Assembly: GCA_034437315.1 (NCBI GenBank)
Contig: DAOTUC010000291.1
Location: forward strand, 1-21,189
Reading direction: 5' to 3'
Source of the DNA: DSAR01 sp034437315
Lineage (GTDB): Bacteria; Chloroflexota; Anaerolineae; B4-G1
Length of the DNA: 21,189 nt
The notes under the pieces are model-generated. The model was not told the DNA's origin and did not search any database. It saw only the letters and a program-made list of their open reading frames with translations. The number at the start of each line of letters is the position of its first letter. Positions within the stretch are counted from its first letter, which is position 1. Shown here in pieces: positions 7,894 to 14,684 of this stretch. The translations under genes and the position numbers were made by a program.

Positions 7894-7967
7894 TGTTTAC
7901 CTCCTTGTAGCTCCTCAGCCCTAGCATTGAACCCACGATTTGCCAAGCCCTTATGGGACTCTTTACT

Positions 7968-7996
7968 ACTATACACTAAAGTAATACATAATGCAA
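7968..7996 (-). promoter_or_regulatory. Promoter of the spoVS-like / PHP operon
   Basis: TTGCAT (7991-7996), 17-bp spacer, TATAGT (7968-7973) on the minus strand. Confidence 0.65.
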
Positions 7997-8006
7997 GCAA
8001 GCTTGT

Positions 8007-8030
8007 TAGGCCCTAATCGATAGGCCCTAA
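8007..8030. repeat. Direct repeat taggccctaa x2, just upstream of the spoVS promoter
   Basis: Two identical 10-mers at 8007-8016 and 8021-8030, 14 bp apart start to start, ending 11 bp before the -35 box of the minus-strand promoter. The position fits tandem activator half-sites; no known binding motif is recognised. The rest of 7997-8104 shows nothing else. Confidence 0.6.
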
Positions 8031-8104
8031 ACGACAGAACGCTTGTGCGTTGAACAAGAATTTGTCATCAATGGACCTATTGGCTCTGCTAGGGTGCTCT
8101 TCGC

Positions 8105-9433
8105 CTACGTTCGGCGTTTCACGTCGTATTGTGAGAGATCTATCGCCTCATATTCAATTCTTTCATACGCTTTCCGAGCAGCGTCCGGGGGAGCTGTCGC
8201 GTCTAACCCCATCTTGGCCGTGCGCGCTTTCCGCCCCGCCGCTTGGGTCGCCGATGGATCCAGACTGCTGCTGGGTTGGTCGGTGAAAACGCGCAGATCC
8301 CGGTCGGCCTGAAAGCGGGTGGCGATGGCCCATTCGACGCTGGCGCTGTCGTAAATGTCCACGTCCACGTCGACGACGACCACGTGTTTGAGCGAGCTAT
8401 GCCCCTGGAAGGCAGCCTCAATGGCTTTTTGCCCGTCGTCAGCGCGTTGTTTGTCGATCTGCACCACGGCGTGCAACCACGACGCGCCGCCTGGCGTGAT
8501 GTAGACGCCGGTGCAACGGCAGACCTCGCTGACGGCGGCGTAGATGGTCGGTTCGCGGGGCATGCCCATCAGGTGCTTGTGCTCCATTCCGCCGGGGAGC
8601 AGCGCGTGAAAAATCGGCGCGCGCCGGTGGGTGACGTGGTCGATCTCGATGACCGGCTGGCGGCGCACGCCGTCCATCGTCTCCGTCAGATCGGGGAAGG
8701 GGCCTTCGTCCGCCAGGGTGTGGGTGATGCGCCCCTCCAGGATCAACTCCGCCTCGGCCGGGACCGCCAGATCGACCGTTTGACAGGTCGTCAACGGCGT
8801 CGGCGCCATAGCCTGGGCGATGCTTAGCTCGTCCACGCCCTTGGGCGGGCTCATCGCCGCAGCTAGCAACACCTGGATCGGGCAGCCAATCGCGATGGCG
8901 ACCGGCGCGTCACGGTCGGTCTTGGCCCATGCCGTATGCGTCCCCCGGTTCTCGACGATGCGGGCGGCGACCCGGCGCTCGTCCAGGACCATCAGCCGGT
9001 GAAAGGCGACGTTGCGTCCATAATCGGCATCCTCGATCACCGCCACGCCGGAGGTGACGTAGCGCCCGCCGTCCCGGACGTGATAACGCGGGATGGGCAA
9101 ATGGGTCAGGTTCACGCGCTCCACCGCAACCTCCTGGCAGGGCGCATCGCCTGGCGCGAGCGTCGGGGACGCGGGATTCGCCAATCCGCCGGCCATGCGA
9201 TGCACCACGTCGGAAATGTGACACCCCAGCGCGGCCGCGAAATAGGCTCGTCGCGCGCACACGCCGGAGACGGCGCGCCAATCTGGATGACCGGTCAGCG
9301 CGTTGAAAAGCACCGGTCGACCATCCAGGGCGTGCATCACACGGGCCATTTCCAGGCGTGGATCGACCACCGAGTCGATCTCGATTAGTTCCTCCCGTTC
9401 CCGGGCCCAGGCGACGAACTGGCGTAGATTCAT
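8105..9433 (-). CDS. UbiD-family decarboxylase (prenylated-FMN dependent)
   Basis: A 442-residue protein of the UbiD family, non-oxidative (de)carboxylases of unsaturated or aromatic acids that use prenylated FMN. Seen: an N-terminal L-R-Q-F-V segment; the core stretch with E-N-R-G-T; and the signature E-G-P-F-P-D-L-T-E carrying the catalytic/metal-binding acidic residues; then H-A-L-L-P-G-G-x-E-H near the C-domain. Length is within the family range (about 440-490). The substrate cannot be deduced. No UbiX flavin prenyltransferase is in the window, so the cofactor must come from elsewhere in the genome. The ATG is preceded by GGGAG within the end of the upstream nitroreductase gene; stop and start are 6 bp apart, so the two are cotranscribed. 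Confidence 0.9.
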   Translation of the reverse strand: MNLRQFVAWAREREELIEIDSVVDPRLEMARVMHALDGRPVLFNALTGHPDWRAVSGVCARRAYFAAALGCHISDVVHRMAGGLANPASPTLAPGDAPCQEVAVERVNLTHLPIPRYHVRDGGRYVTSGVAVIEDADYGRNVAFHRLMVLDERRVAARIVENRGTHTAWAKTDRDAPVAIAIGCPIQVLLAAAMSPPKGVDELSIAQAMAPTPLTTCQTVDLAVPAEAELILEGRITHTLADEGPFPDLTETMDGVRRQPVIEIDHVTHRRAPIFHALLPGGMEHKHLMGMPREPTIYAAVSEVCRCTGVYITPGGASWLHAVVQIDKQRADDGQKAIEAAFQGHSSLKHVVVVDVDVDIYDSASVEWAIATRFQADRDLRVFTDQPSSSLDPSATQAAGRKARTAKMGLDATAPPDAARKAYERIEYEAIDLSQYDVKRRT

Positions 9434-9439
9434 CGCTCC

Positions 9440-9949
9440 CTACCACCGCTCCCAGTGTACGCGGGTCTCGTCGTATTGAGTGCGCGGCTCTTTTTCCTCG
9501 GCGGGCCGTCCGATAGCGATCACGTTGAGGGGCGTGACGTGCTCCGGCAGCGCCAGAATCTCGCGGACGATGGCGATTCGATCGTCCCGCGGGTAGACGC
9601 CCAGCCAGACCGCGCCGAGGCCCAACGCCGTCGCAGCCAGCAACAGGTTCTCGGTGGCGGCCGAGCAATCTTGCACCCAGAATCGCTCCATCTCCGTCAG
9701 ATCGCCGCACACAGCGACGCCCAGCGTCGCGTCCGCCAGCATCTTGCCGTGGGGGTGCGCCTCGGCGAGGCGGTCGAGCGTCTCCGGCTCGGTCACGACG
9801 ACGAACTGCCACGGCTTGCGGTTCGAGGCGGAGGGGGCCGCCATTGCCGCTTCTAGCAGCGTCTGGATGTCCTCCTTGCTCACCGGTTCGTCGGTGTATT
9901 TGCGAATGCTGCGGCGGGCGAAAATCGTTTGAACAAATGCTTTATTCAT
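9440..9949 (-). CDS. Nitroreductase-family FMN oxidoreductase
   Basis: A 169-residue protein with the NfsB-like fold motifs: F-A-R-R-S-I-R-K-Y (FMN phosphate contact, residues 10-18), A-A-M-A-A-P-S-A-S-N-R-K-P-W-Q-F (34-49), A-T-E-N-L-L-L-A-A-T-A-L-G-L-G-A-V-W-L-G (about 98-117) and a terminal I-A-I-G-R-P. Length is typical of the small homodimeric FMN nitroreductase group. The physiological substrate is not predictable: the family includes nitroaromatic, quinone and flavin reductases and FMN-fragmenting enzymes. ATG at 9947-9949 with AGGAGGA four bases upstream. First intact gene of an operon with ubiD; its leader contains the remnant of another gene. Confidence 0.9.
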   Translation of the reverse strand: MNKAFVQTIFARRSIRKYTDEPVSKEDIQTLLEAAMAAPSASNRKPWQFVVVTEPETLDRLAEAHPHGKMLADATLGVAVCGDLTEMERFWVQDCSAATENLLLAATALGLGAVWLGVYPRDDRIAIVREILALPEHVTPLNVIAIGRPAEEKEPRTQYDETRVHWERW

Positions 9950-9981
9950 CGTTTCCTCCTATAGATTGCACTTGGATCGCG

Positions 9982-10176
9982 CTATGCCAGGTCGCGGGCC
10001 GTCGGGCCGTCGTATTCGTGGTCGGTGGGATGGATGCGCCGCATCGAGCGTCGCCGGTCATCTCCTCGTGCATGTGGGCCGCCAGTCCAATGGCGCGCGT
10101 GGCGACGAAGGAGGCGTTGCCCAACTCCGCCGAGGGTCCCATCGACGTTGAGCGGCGACTGACGCCCGATGCTCTC
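9982..10176 (-). pseudogene. Decayed C-terminal remnant of a citryl-CoA lyase / citrate synthase-like gene
   Basis: Three short blocks in different minus-strand frames line up in the order of the C-terminus of this family: S-P-L-N-V-D-G (about 10137-10155); then, after a frame change, G-P-S-A-E-L-G-N-A-S-F-V-A-T-R-A-I-G-L-A (about 10080-10139) running into A-H-M-H-E-E-M; then, after another frame change near 10045, M-R-R-I-H-P-T followed by E-Y-D-G-P and a TAG at 9982-9984. The family normally has these as one continuous stretch. A short internal deletion and a single-base loss explain the frames. Everything upstream of the first block is gone, and the residue sits between a promoter and the nitroreductase gene. 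The family call rests on remembered motifs. Confidence 0.6.
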
Positions 10177-10185
10177 CTCTTGAAA

Positions 10186-10214
10186 AGGATACCATAAGTT
10201 AATCTAAGTTGCAA
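10186..10214 (-). promoter_or_regulatory. Promoter upstream of the nitroreductase-ubiD operon
   Basis: TTGCAA (10209-10214), 17-bp spacer, TATCCT (10186-10191), minus strand. It abuts the pseudogene remnant, so the mRNA leader of about 230 nt would consist mainly of dead coding sequence. Confidence 0.5.
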
Positions 10215-10286
10215 ACGGATGGGTTGGGGTTGGGGAAGGCTTACATTGGAGCGCCGTCATCTTGACGATTGGATGCCAGTAGGATG

Positions 10287-10311
10287 CTGGCGCGCCAGCC
10301 TGGCGCGCCAG
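10287..10311. repeat. Two identical 12-bp palindromes, ctggcgcgccag, one base apart
   Basis: Copies at 10287-10298 and 10300-10311. Each is self-complementary. They lie 56 bp after the osmC-like stop and 73 bp upstream of the nitroreductase promoter. No T-tract follows on either strand, so this is not a standard terminator. It may be a protein binding site or a transcription-pausing hairpin. Nothing else is seen in 10215-10366. Confidence 0.85.
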
Positions 10312-10366
10312 GCGTCAGATTATAAGGTACGAAAGGGGGGTGAGCGTGGATCAGCGATTCACGCTA

Positions 10367-10762
10367 TCAATCCTCCGCAAATCGAATGTCGATCTCCGGC
10401 GGGCGGCGGAGCGCGCCGACCAGGGTGCCTCGGCGCGCGACGCCGATCAAGCGCCGTTTTACGTCGTCGTCGACCGGCGGTTGGATGTGGAGCGTCGCCG
10501 TCAAGTCGCCCATCCGGCGGGGCTTCTCCAACACCTCGCAGTGCACTTCCACGCTCAAGCGCTCGAACGGAATCTCTCGCAAACGGCAGGAATTCGCCAC
10601 GAATTCACACATGCACGCGCCGAGCGCCGCCGCGAACAGTTGGGGCGCGCTCAAAGCGCTCCCGCCCCCGCCGTCCTCCGGCGTCGCGTCAACGACGACG
10701 GCGTTCCTCCCGGTCGAGGCCAGAAACCGCATACCATCGACGTGCTGCACGGTCACTTTCAT
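10367..10762 (-). CDS. OsmC-like protein lacking the second redox cysteine
   Basis: A 131-residue OsmC/Ohr-superfamily protein. Seen: an N-terminal beta segment M-K-V-T-V-Q; the helix start S-A-P-Q-L-F-A-A-A-L-G-A-C (the conserved first Cys), followed by an atypical extra Cys two residues on; R-M-G-D-L-T-A-T-L-H-I; and a C-terminal L-R-R-P-P-E-I-D-I-R-F. In active peroxidases a second Cys begins the helix before L-x-x-P-P-E-I; here the aligned position is Gly (V-A-R-R-G-T-L-V). Peroxide reduction by the usual Cys pair is therefore doubtful. The ATG at 10760-10762 is preferred over an upstream in-frame TTG because AGAGGAG precedes it at 7 nt. Last gene of the long minus-strand cluster, 40 bp after the ferredoxin. 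Confidence 0.85.
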   Translation of the reverse strand: MKVTVQHVDGMRFLASTGRNAVVVDATPEDGGGGSALSAPQLFAAALGACMCEFVANSCRLREIPFERLSVEVHCEVLEKPRRMGDLTATLHIQPPVDDDVKRRLIGVARRGTLVGALRRPPEIDIRFAED

Positions 10763-10802
10763 CGTTATGCTCCTCTCCAACAGATCAGTTTCGGTTTCAG
10801 CC

Positions 10803-11285
10803 TCAGCCGCCGCGTCGACGCCGACGCCTTCTCCGCTCGCCCTCCCGCCCGCCGGTCTCGGCGGACCGGGCGTCCTGGCGGGAGGGCCGCCGCGCTCCAG
10901 GTGTTCCCCGGTCTCGAAAGGTAGGCAGCGAGACAGCAGGCCGCCGCATCAACCACCGGCCTACGGCCCGGGCCAATCCGCTCGCCGCTTTCACAATCAG
11001 GCCAGCGCCCACGGTGACGAGCGCGGCGCCGGTCGTCTCCGCCAGAGGGCTCGGCCGGCGCACGGTCGGCTCCCGGTGGATGGGCTCGGGGATCAACTCC
11101 CCCGTCGTCGTCTCGACCGGTTGAATGGCGTCTGCCGGGCAGACTGCTATGCAAGCGCCGCAACCGCTGCACGTCGCTTCGTCCACCCACGCCTTGCCGT
11201 TCACTATGCGAATGGCGTCGACAGGGCACACGGCGACACACGCCTCACATCCCTGGCAGAGGTTTTTATCCACCCAAACGGTCAT
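10803..11285 (-). CDS. 2[4Fe-4S] ferredoxin with a hydrophobic and Arg-rich C-terminal extension
   Basis: A 160-residue protein. Residues 1-60 are a bacterial-type 2[4Fe-4S] ferredoxin with two intact cluster motifs: C-Q-G-C-E-A-C-V-A-V-C-P and C-S-G-C-G-A-C-I-A-V-C-P. After it come a Pro/Thr linker, a hydrophobic Ala/Val/Gly segment (about 85-110, possibly membrane-associated) and a basic tail ending in eight consecutive Arg. Such a tail is not part of ordinary ferredoxins. The start is taken as ATG 11283-11285, directly before the domain; the ribosome site is weak (GGAA, or GAGGTGAG overlapping the previous stop), so a GTG six codons upstream (at 11301-11303) is an alternative. It follows the candidate selenoprotein gene by 14 bp and may be its electron partner. 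Confidence 0.9.
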   Translation of the reverse strand: MTVWVDKNLCQGCEACVAVCPVDAIRIVNGKAWVDEATCSGCGACIAVCPADAIQPVETTTGELIPEPIHREPTVRRPSPLAETTGAALVTVGAGLIVKAASGLARAVGRWLMRRPAVSLPTFRDRGTPGARRPSRQDARSAETGGREGERRRRRRRRGG

Positions 11286-11299
11286 TCGTTCCAAATTTC

Positions 11300-11725
11300 T
11301 CACCTCGCGCTCCCATCCGTTAATAACATCAACAACGTTTCTGTAGCGCGTTCCGCCAGCACGTCGCAACCGGTCAACCAGTCCCCCGCCTCGATTCGTT
11401 GGCGCAAGGACGCGCAGCGGATCGCGCCAAATCGCTCCAGAAACCGCTCCCGGTATTGGGCCGCCAGATCGCCCGCTAACTGATTATCCGCCTCGCCGCC
11501 CTTCAGGTCAGATGGACCAAAGAGGCGCCCGATCAACAACACCCCGCCGCTGAACGCGCCGCACATCTCCTGTTGTGAACCCCCGACGCCGCCGCCCAGG
11601 CCGGCCGCCATCGGGATCCAGTTCGGCTCCCGGCATCCGACCGCATACTCGCCCACGGCGAGAAAAACGGCTTGGGCTCAATTGTGACCCCTTCGAACCA
11701 GGTCGCCGGCCCGCTCTATGACCAT
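11300..11725 (-). CDS. C_GCAxxG_C_C family redox protein with in-frame TGA at codon 16 (candidate selenoprotein)
   Basis: Read through one TGA (11678-11680), this frame gives 141 residues, the usual length of the C_GCAxxG_C_C redox family. Seen: an amphipathic start with R-R-G-H-N-[TGA]-A-Q-A-V-F-L-A-V, where the family has N-C-A-Q; A-A-G-L-G-G-G-V-G-G; M-C-G-A-F-S-G-G; then R-C-A-S and T-G-C-D. So the TGA stands exactly at the first conserved Cys, with family sequence on both sides in one frame. On the mRNA 15 nt after it, a perfect 6-bp stem with loop GUG (11648-11662) resembles a bacterial SECIS. The normal stop (11300-11302) is also TGA. The start is uncertain: ATG 11723-11725 suits family length; GTG 11747-11749 is possible. 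The alternative is a nonsense mutation with a GTG restart at 11656. Confidence 0.7.
11648..11680 (-). promoter_or_regulatory. Candidate bacterial SECIS hairpin with its UGA
   Basis: UGA at 11680-11678, 15-nt spacer, stem CUCGCC/GGCGAG (11657-11662 with 11648-11653), apical loop GUG (11654-11656). The loop begins 21 nt after UGA and its first base is G, within the published description of bacterial SECIS elements (loop about 16-37 nt from UGA, G among the first loop bases). It lies wholly in coding sequence. Confidence 0.55.
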
Positions 11726-11753
11726 TTGTCGGTTTTCACTATCGATCACCGCG

Positions 11754-12203
11754 TCACGCTCTTCGCCAATCTACGATGGCTTGTTGCAACGTCTTGACCG
11801 CCAGCGTGGCGCAATGCTCGTTCTCCTCCGGTAGACCGCCCAGTTCGGCGGTCAGGCGTTCCGGCGTGATTTTCAACGCATCCTGCCAGCGAAGACCCTG
11901 AACCATCTTGGTCAATTTACTGCCGCAGGCGATTGTCGCCCCGCAGCCATCGGTCATAAACGTGATCTCCTTGATAACGTGACCGTTCAATCGCAGGTAA
12001 AATTCCATTGTGTCGCCGCACCACCCGCGCACAATGGCTTGGGCGTCGGCCTGGGGCATTCGCCCCACGTTCTGGGGGTTCTGGGCCTCCGCGATGACTG
12101 TCTCGGAGAAAATTTGTCGCTCTTGCCTGATGATCTCTTGTTGCAAATCGGACACCATCTGATCGAAGCTGGGTTTCTCCGGTTGTTTCTCTGCTTGGCT
12201 CAA
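11754..12203 (-). CDS. IscU/NifU-N-like Fe-S cluster scaffold
   Basis: A 149-residue protein with an N-terminal extension of about 32 charged residues followed by the NifU N-terminal/IscU fold. Seen: N-P-x-N-V-G-R-M (42-49), W-C-G-D (Cys62, Asp64), D-G-C-G-A-T-I-A-C (Cys87; Cys93 is extra), and E-H-C-A (His130, Cys131). These give the three cysteines and Asp that hold the nascent [2Fe-2S] cluster. The family assembles clusters from iron and persulfide supplied by a cysteine desulfurase, which is not in the window. ATG with AGGAG upstream. It lies between mobB and the candidate selenoprotein gene, with Mrp (a cluster carrier) in the same cluster. It could serve a dedicated redox enzyme rather than be the housekeeping scaffold. 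Confidence 0.9.
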   Translation of the reverse strand: MSQAEKQPEKPSFDQMVSDLQQEIIRQERQIFSETVIAEAQNPQNVGRMPQADAQAIVRGWCGDTMEFYLRLNGHVIKEITFMTDGCGATIACGSKLTKMVQGLRWQDALKITPERLTAELGGLPEENEHCATLAVKTLQQAIVDWRRA

Positions 12204-12229
12204 ATGATTTTGTCTCCTTTGTTTGAAGG

Positions 12230-12718
12230 TTAGCGTGAATGTTCTATCAGATCGGCGATAGGCTCAGCGTCGTTCCAATCCAGGTAAGCGACGTCTACGT
12301 TTACGTCTCGATCCAGCGGCCCAACGGCGCAGAGCGTCAGGCCATCGAACAGATCCTCCGCCGGCCCGCCCAGGTCTTCCTCAGGCGATTGACCCAGGCA
12401 AACGATTTTGGGGTAGGTCTTCATCCGTTTGAAACCCTCGACCAGGATGAAATCGGCCTGCAAGTGGGCGATGATCTCATCAAGGCCGAGGGCGCGTTTC
12501 CAGAAAAGGCTCGATTCCTCCGGCGAGATGATGGCGACCTGCTCGGCGACCGCGCCCAGAATCGCCGTGTCCTTACCCGGCAAATCCAGGGCGTGATGCG
12601 CGGTGTGTTTGACGACGGCGACCGTGTATCCTCGCTCTGTCAGAACTTGCGCTAACTTGCGGGTCAACGTCGTCTTGCCGCTGTTTTTGTATCCGACGAT
12701 GCCGACGATATGTTGCAT
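12230..12718 (-). CDS. mobB: Molybdopterin-guanine dinucleotide biosynthesis protein MobB
   Basis: A 162-residue P-loop GTP-binding protein. Seen: Walker A G-Y-K-N-S-G-K-T-T (residues 9-17); V-V-K-H-T-A-H-H-A (about 35-43), the family's H-rich segment; D-T-A-x-x-G-A; and the Walker B-like F-I-L-V-E-G-F-K (about 91-98). MobB assists attachment of GMP to molybdopterin, or delivery of bis-MGD to molybdo- or tungsto-enzymes. MobA and other cofactor genes are absent from the window. Its presence suggests that the cluster serves Mo/W enzymes, a class that includes selenocysteine-containing formate dehydrogenases. Ribosome site is weak (GGAACG); 15 bp after the DUF89 stop, so translation may be coupled. 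Confidence 0.93.
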   Translation of the reverse strand: MQHIVGIVGYKNSGKTTLTRKLAQVLTERGYTVAVVKHTAHHALDLPGKDTAILGAVAEQVAIISPEESSLFWKRALGLDEIIAHLQADFILVEGFKRMKTYPKIVCLGQSPEEDLGGPAEDLFDGLTLCAVGPLDRDVNVDVAYLDWNDAEPIADLIEHSR

Positions 12719-12733
12719 AACGGATCGTTCCGT

Positions 12734-13600
12734 TTACCGGTCCGAAGCGCCGCCGGACTTGAGGATGATGTTGCCAACCGGGGCGCCGATGTCGCGGGCG
12801 ATCACGGGGCACTTGGTCTGTAATAGGAAGAAGACCCGGTCCCCATCAGCGCTCAGCGTCTCGTAATTGGCCTGCCCCTTGGCGACGATCAAAGCAGCCG
12901 CTTCGTACAATTGCCTGAAATGCTCGCTGCACCGGTCCAGAATGACGCCGGGCGCGTCGACACCGGTGTCGACCACCGCCTCCGCCGCCTGGTCTAATCC
13001 CACAGCCAGCGCGTCCTCTCGCGTCGCGTCGTTCAGAATCGGGCCGCCTTTCACTGCGTAGGTCACGTTCACGTCCAGGGTCTCGATCAACACCCGATCG
13101 AAGACCGTCTCGCCAGCGTTATCGCCCAGGTACAGCACGCGGTCTACCTCGGTCAGGCGCTGGCGGAAGGTGGCGCTATCGTCGATGGCGAAGGATTGGG
13201 CCAACACTCGCTCGACCGCGGACCAGAGATCATACGCCCGGTTGGGGCCGAAGTCGATGATGTTGCCGGCGATGCTGAGCCTGATCGCCGCGTCCAGCGG
13301 GTCCTCCGCGTCGGCGACGATCTCTTTCAACCTGGGATACAGCGCCCATGCCTGGCGCGTGCTGCGCGCTTTAACCGCCCGGTAGGGGTCGGCGTCGCCC
13401 GTCTCCCGGCGCACGATTCGATGAACGCGCTCGCCAATCACCGGGGGTGTGGTCGCCGCGTCCTGGGGCGAGAGGCGCTTGAGCAGGTCCAACACCTGGT
13501 CCAGCACTGTCTGTTGCACGTCCTCATCAGCTCCCGCCATACGCGCCGCGTCTAACGCCTGGCGCAAAAAGCACGGGTAGCAATCCAGATAGGTCTTCAC
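12734..13600 (-). CDS. DUF89 / ARMT1-like metal-dependent phosphatase
   Basis: A 288-residue member of the DUF89 (ARMT1-like) family. Seen: the N-terminal D-C-Y-P-C-F-L-R-Q-A-L of the prokaryotic subgroup; A-G-N-I-I-D-F-G (about 115-122); L-Y-L-G-D-N-A-G-E, carrying the metal-binding Asp-Asn; V-K-G-G-P-I-L-N-D-A; and A-K-G-Q-A-N-Y-E-T. These are the family's active-site blocks. Characterised relatives are damage-control phosphatases acting on sugar phosphates and phosphometabolites; the substrate here is unknown. The start is GTG (13598-13600), whose first G is also the last base of the upstream mrp stop TAG, so translation is coupled. Confidence 0.88.
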   Translation of the reverse strand: MKTYLDCYPCFLRQALDAARMAGADEDVQQTVLDQVLDLLKRLSPQDAATTPPVIGERVHRIVRRETGDADPYRAVKARSTRQAWALYPRLKEIVADAEDPLDAAIRLSIAGNIIDFGPNRAYDLWSAVERVLAQSFAIDDSATFRQRLTEVDRVLYLGDNAGETVFDRVLIETLDVNVTYAVKGGPILNDATREDALAVGLDQAAEAVVDTGVDAPGVILDRCSEHFRQLYEAAALIVAKGQANYETLSADGDRVFFLLQTKCPVIARDIGAPVGNIILKSGGASDR

Positions 13601-14676
13601 TAGAAAATCGGCGTGCTGGGCCGGGTGGACGCCCGCTCCAGGATCTTTTGGGCGATTGGCTCAAAGCCCTCCGCATCGTACGCCTCAATCTCGCCAGCGT
13701 CGCAACGCCGGGCCAATTCCGGATCCAGCGGCAACTGACCGAGCATCGGCACGCCGAGTTGTTTCGCCGTTTGAATGGCCTGGCTCGGCCCAAAGACGTC
13801 GATTCGCTCGCCGCAATTGGGGCACTCGGTGTAGCTCATGTTCTCCACCACGCCGACGATGGGGACCTTCAACTGGGCCGCCATCTGGGCCGCCTTGCGC
13901 ACCACCATACCCGCCAGGCCCTGGGGCGACGTCACCAGCACCACGCCGTTGAGCGGGATCGATTGCATAACCGTCAACGAGGCGTCCGATGTACCGGGGG
14001 GCAGGTCCAACACCAGCACGTCTAAATTTCCCCACACCACATCTCCCCAGAACTGCCGAATCGCGCCGCCGATCAACGGCCCGCGCCAGACGACGGCGTC
14101 GTCCTCGTTGGGCAGTAATAAATTGATCGACATCGCGAGAATGCCGGAGGAGGTCGTCGCCGGCAAGATGCCCACCGGCCCGGCTGGGGGCGCGCCGCGA
14201 AGCCCGAACATCTTGGGGATGCTGGGGCCGGTGATGTCCGCATCCAGCACGCCCACACGCTTGCCCTGCCGCCGCAGCGCGACCGCCAGCATCGCCGCGA
14301 CCGACGATTTTCCCACGCCGCCTTTGCCGCTCATAACCGCCAATACCCGGTCGATGTGATTCAGGTGCAGCGCCACGCCCTCCTTTTTCTGTTGTTGATC
14401 CTGCTTGGGCCAGACGCGCTCCTTTTCCTCCATCGTCATCTCGCGCAGATTGACCTGCACGTCCTCGACGCCGTCCAGCGCTAACACCGCCTGGCGGGCG
14501 TCGTTCGCGATATCTTCCTTCAGCGGGCAGGCCATCGTGGTCAGCGCCAGCGTGAAACTGACCGTCTCGCCGGATACGTCCACATCGTGCACCATGCCCA
14601 ACTCGACCAAGCTCTTGCCTAATTCAGGGTCATTGACCTTTTTTAATGCATTGATTACTTCCTGTGTTTCTGCCAT
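13600..14676 (-). CDS. Mrp/NBP35 (ApbC) family Fe-S cluster carrier ATPase
   Basis: A 358-residue cytoplasmic ATPase. Domains: DUF59/MIP18-like (residues 1-80), with D-P-E-L-G and M-A-C-P (Cys50); a linker; then the MinD/Mrp ATPase with the deviant Walker A G-K-G-G-V-G-K-S (117-124), D-A-D-I-x-G-P-S-I-P (145-154), L-D-L-P-P-G-T-S-D (223-231), and the cluster-bridging C-P-N-C (Cys285, Cys288). Dimers of this family bind a [4Fe-4S] cluster at the C-x-x-C pair and pass it to apo-enzymes. Length and motifs are complete. ATG with AAGGAG upstream. Placement next to the IscU-like scaffold, ferredoxin and MobB supports cofactor insertion into redox enzymes. Confidence 0.95.
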   Translation of the reverse strand: MAETQEVINALKKVNDPELGKSLVELGMVHDVDVSGETVSFTLALTTMACPLKEDIANDARQAVLALDGVEDVQVNLREMTMEEKERVWPKQDQQQKKEGVALHLNHIDRVLAVMSGKGGVGKSSVAAMLAVALRRQGKRVGVLDADITGPSIPKMFGLRGAPPAGPVGILPATTSSGILAMSINLLLPNEDDAVVWRGPLIGGAIRQFWGDVVWGNLDVLVLDLPPGTSDASLTVMQSIPLNGVVLVTSPQGLAGMVVRKAAQMAAQLKVPIVGVVENMSYTECPNCGERIDVFGPSQAIQTAKQLGVPMLGQLPLDPELARRCDAGEIEAYDAEGFEPIAQKILERASTRPSTPIF

Positions 14677-14684
14677 TTTTCTCC

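Noticed and set aside
10287..10311. Rho-independent terminator of the osmC-like gene
   Set aside because: Strong dyad but no following T-tract on the minus strand.
10219..11483. Long plus-strand open frames across the osmC-ferredoxin region
   Set aside because: Their Arg/Pro/Ser-rich translations have no recognisable motifs, while the minus strand holds clear ferredoxin and OsmC motifs.
11300..11656. A genuine 118-residue protein starting at GTG 11656
   Set aside because: It would lack the conserved N-C-A-Q region that is plainly encoded just upstream in the same frame; its start has no ribosome site and lies in a hairpin loop.
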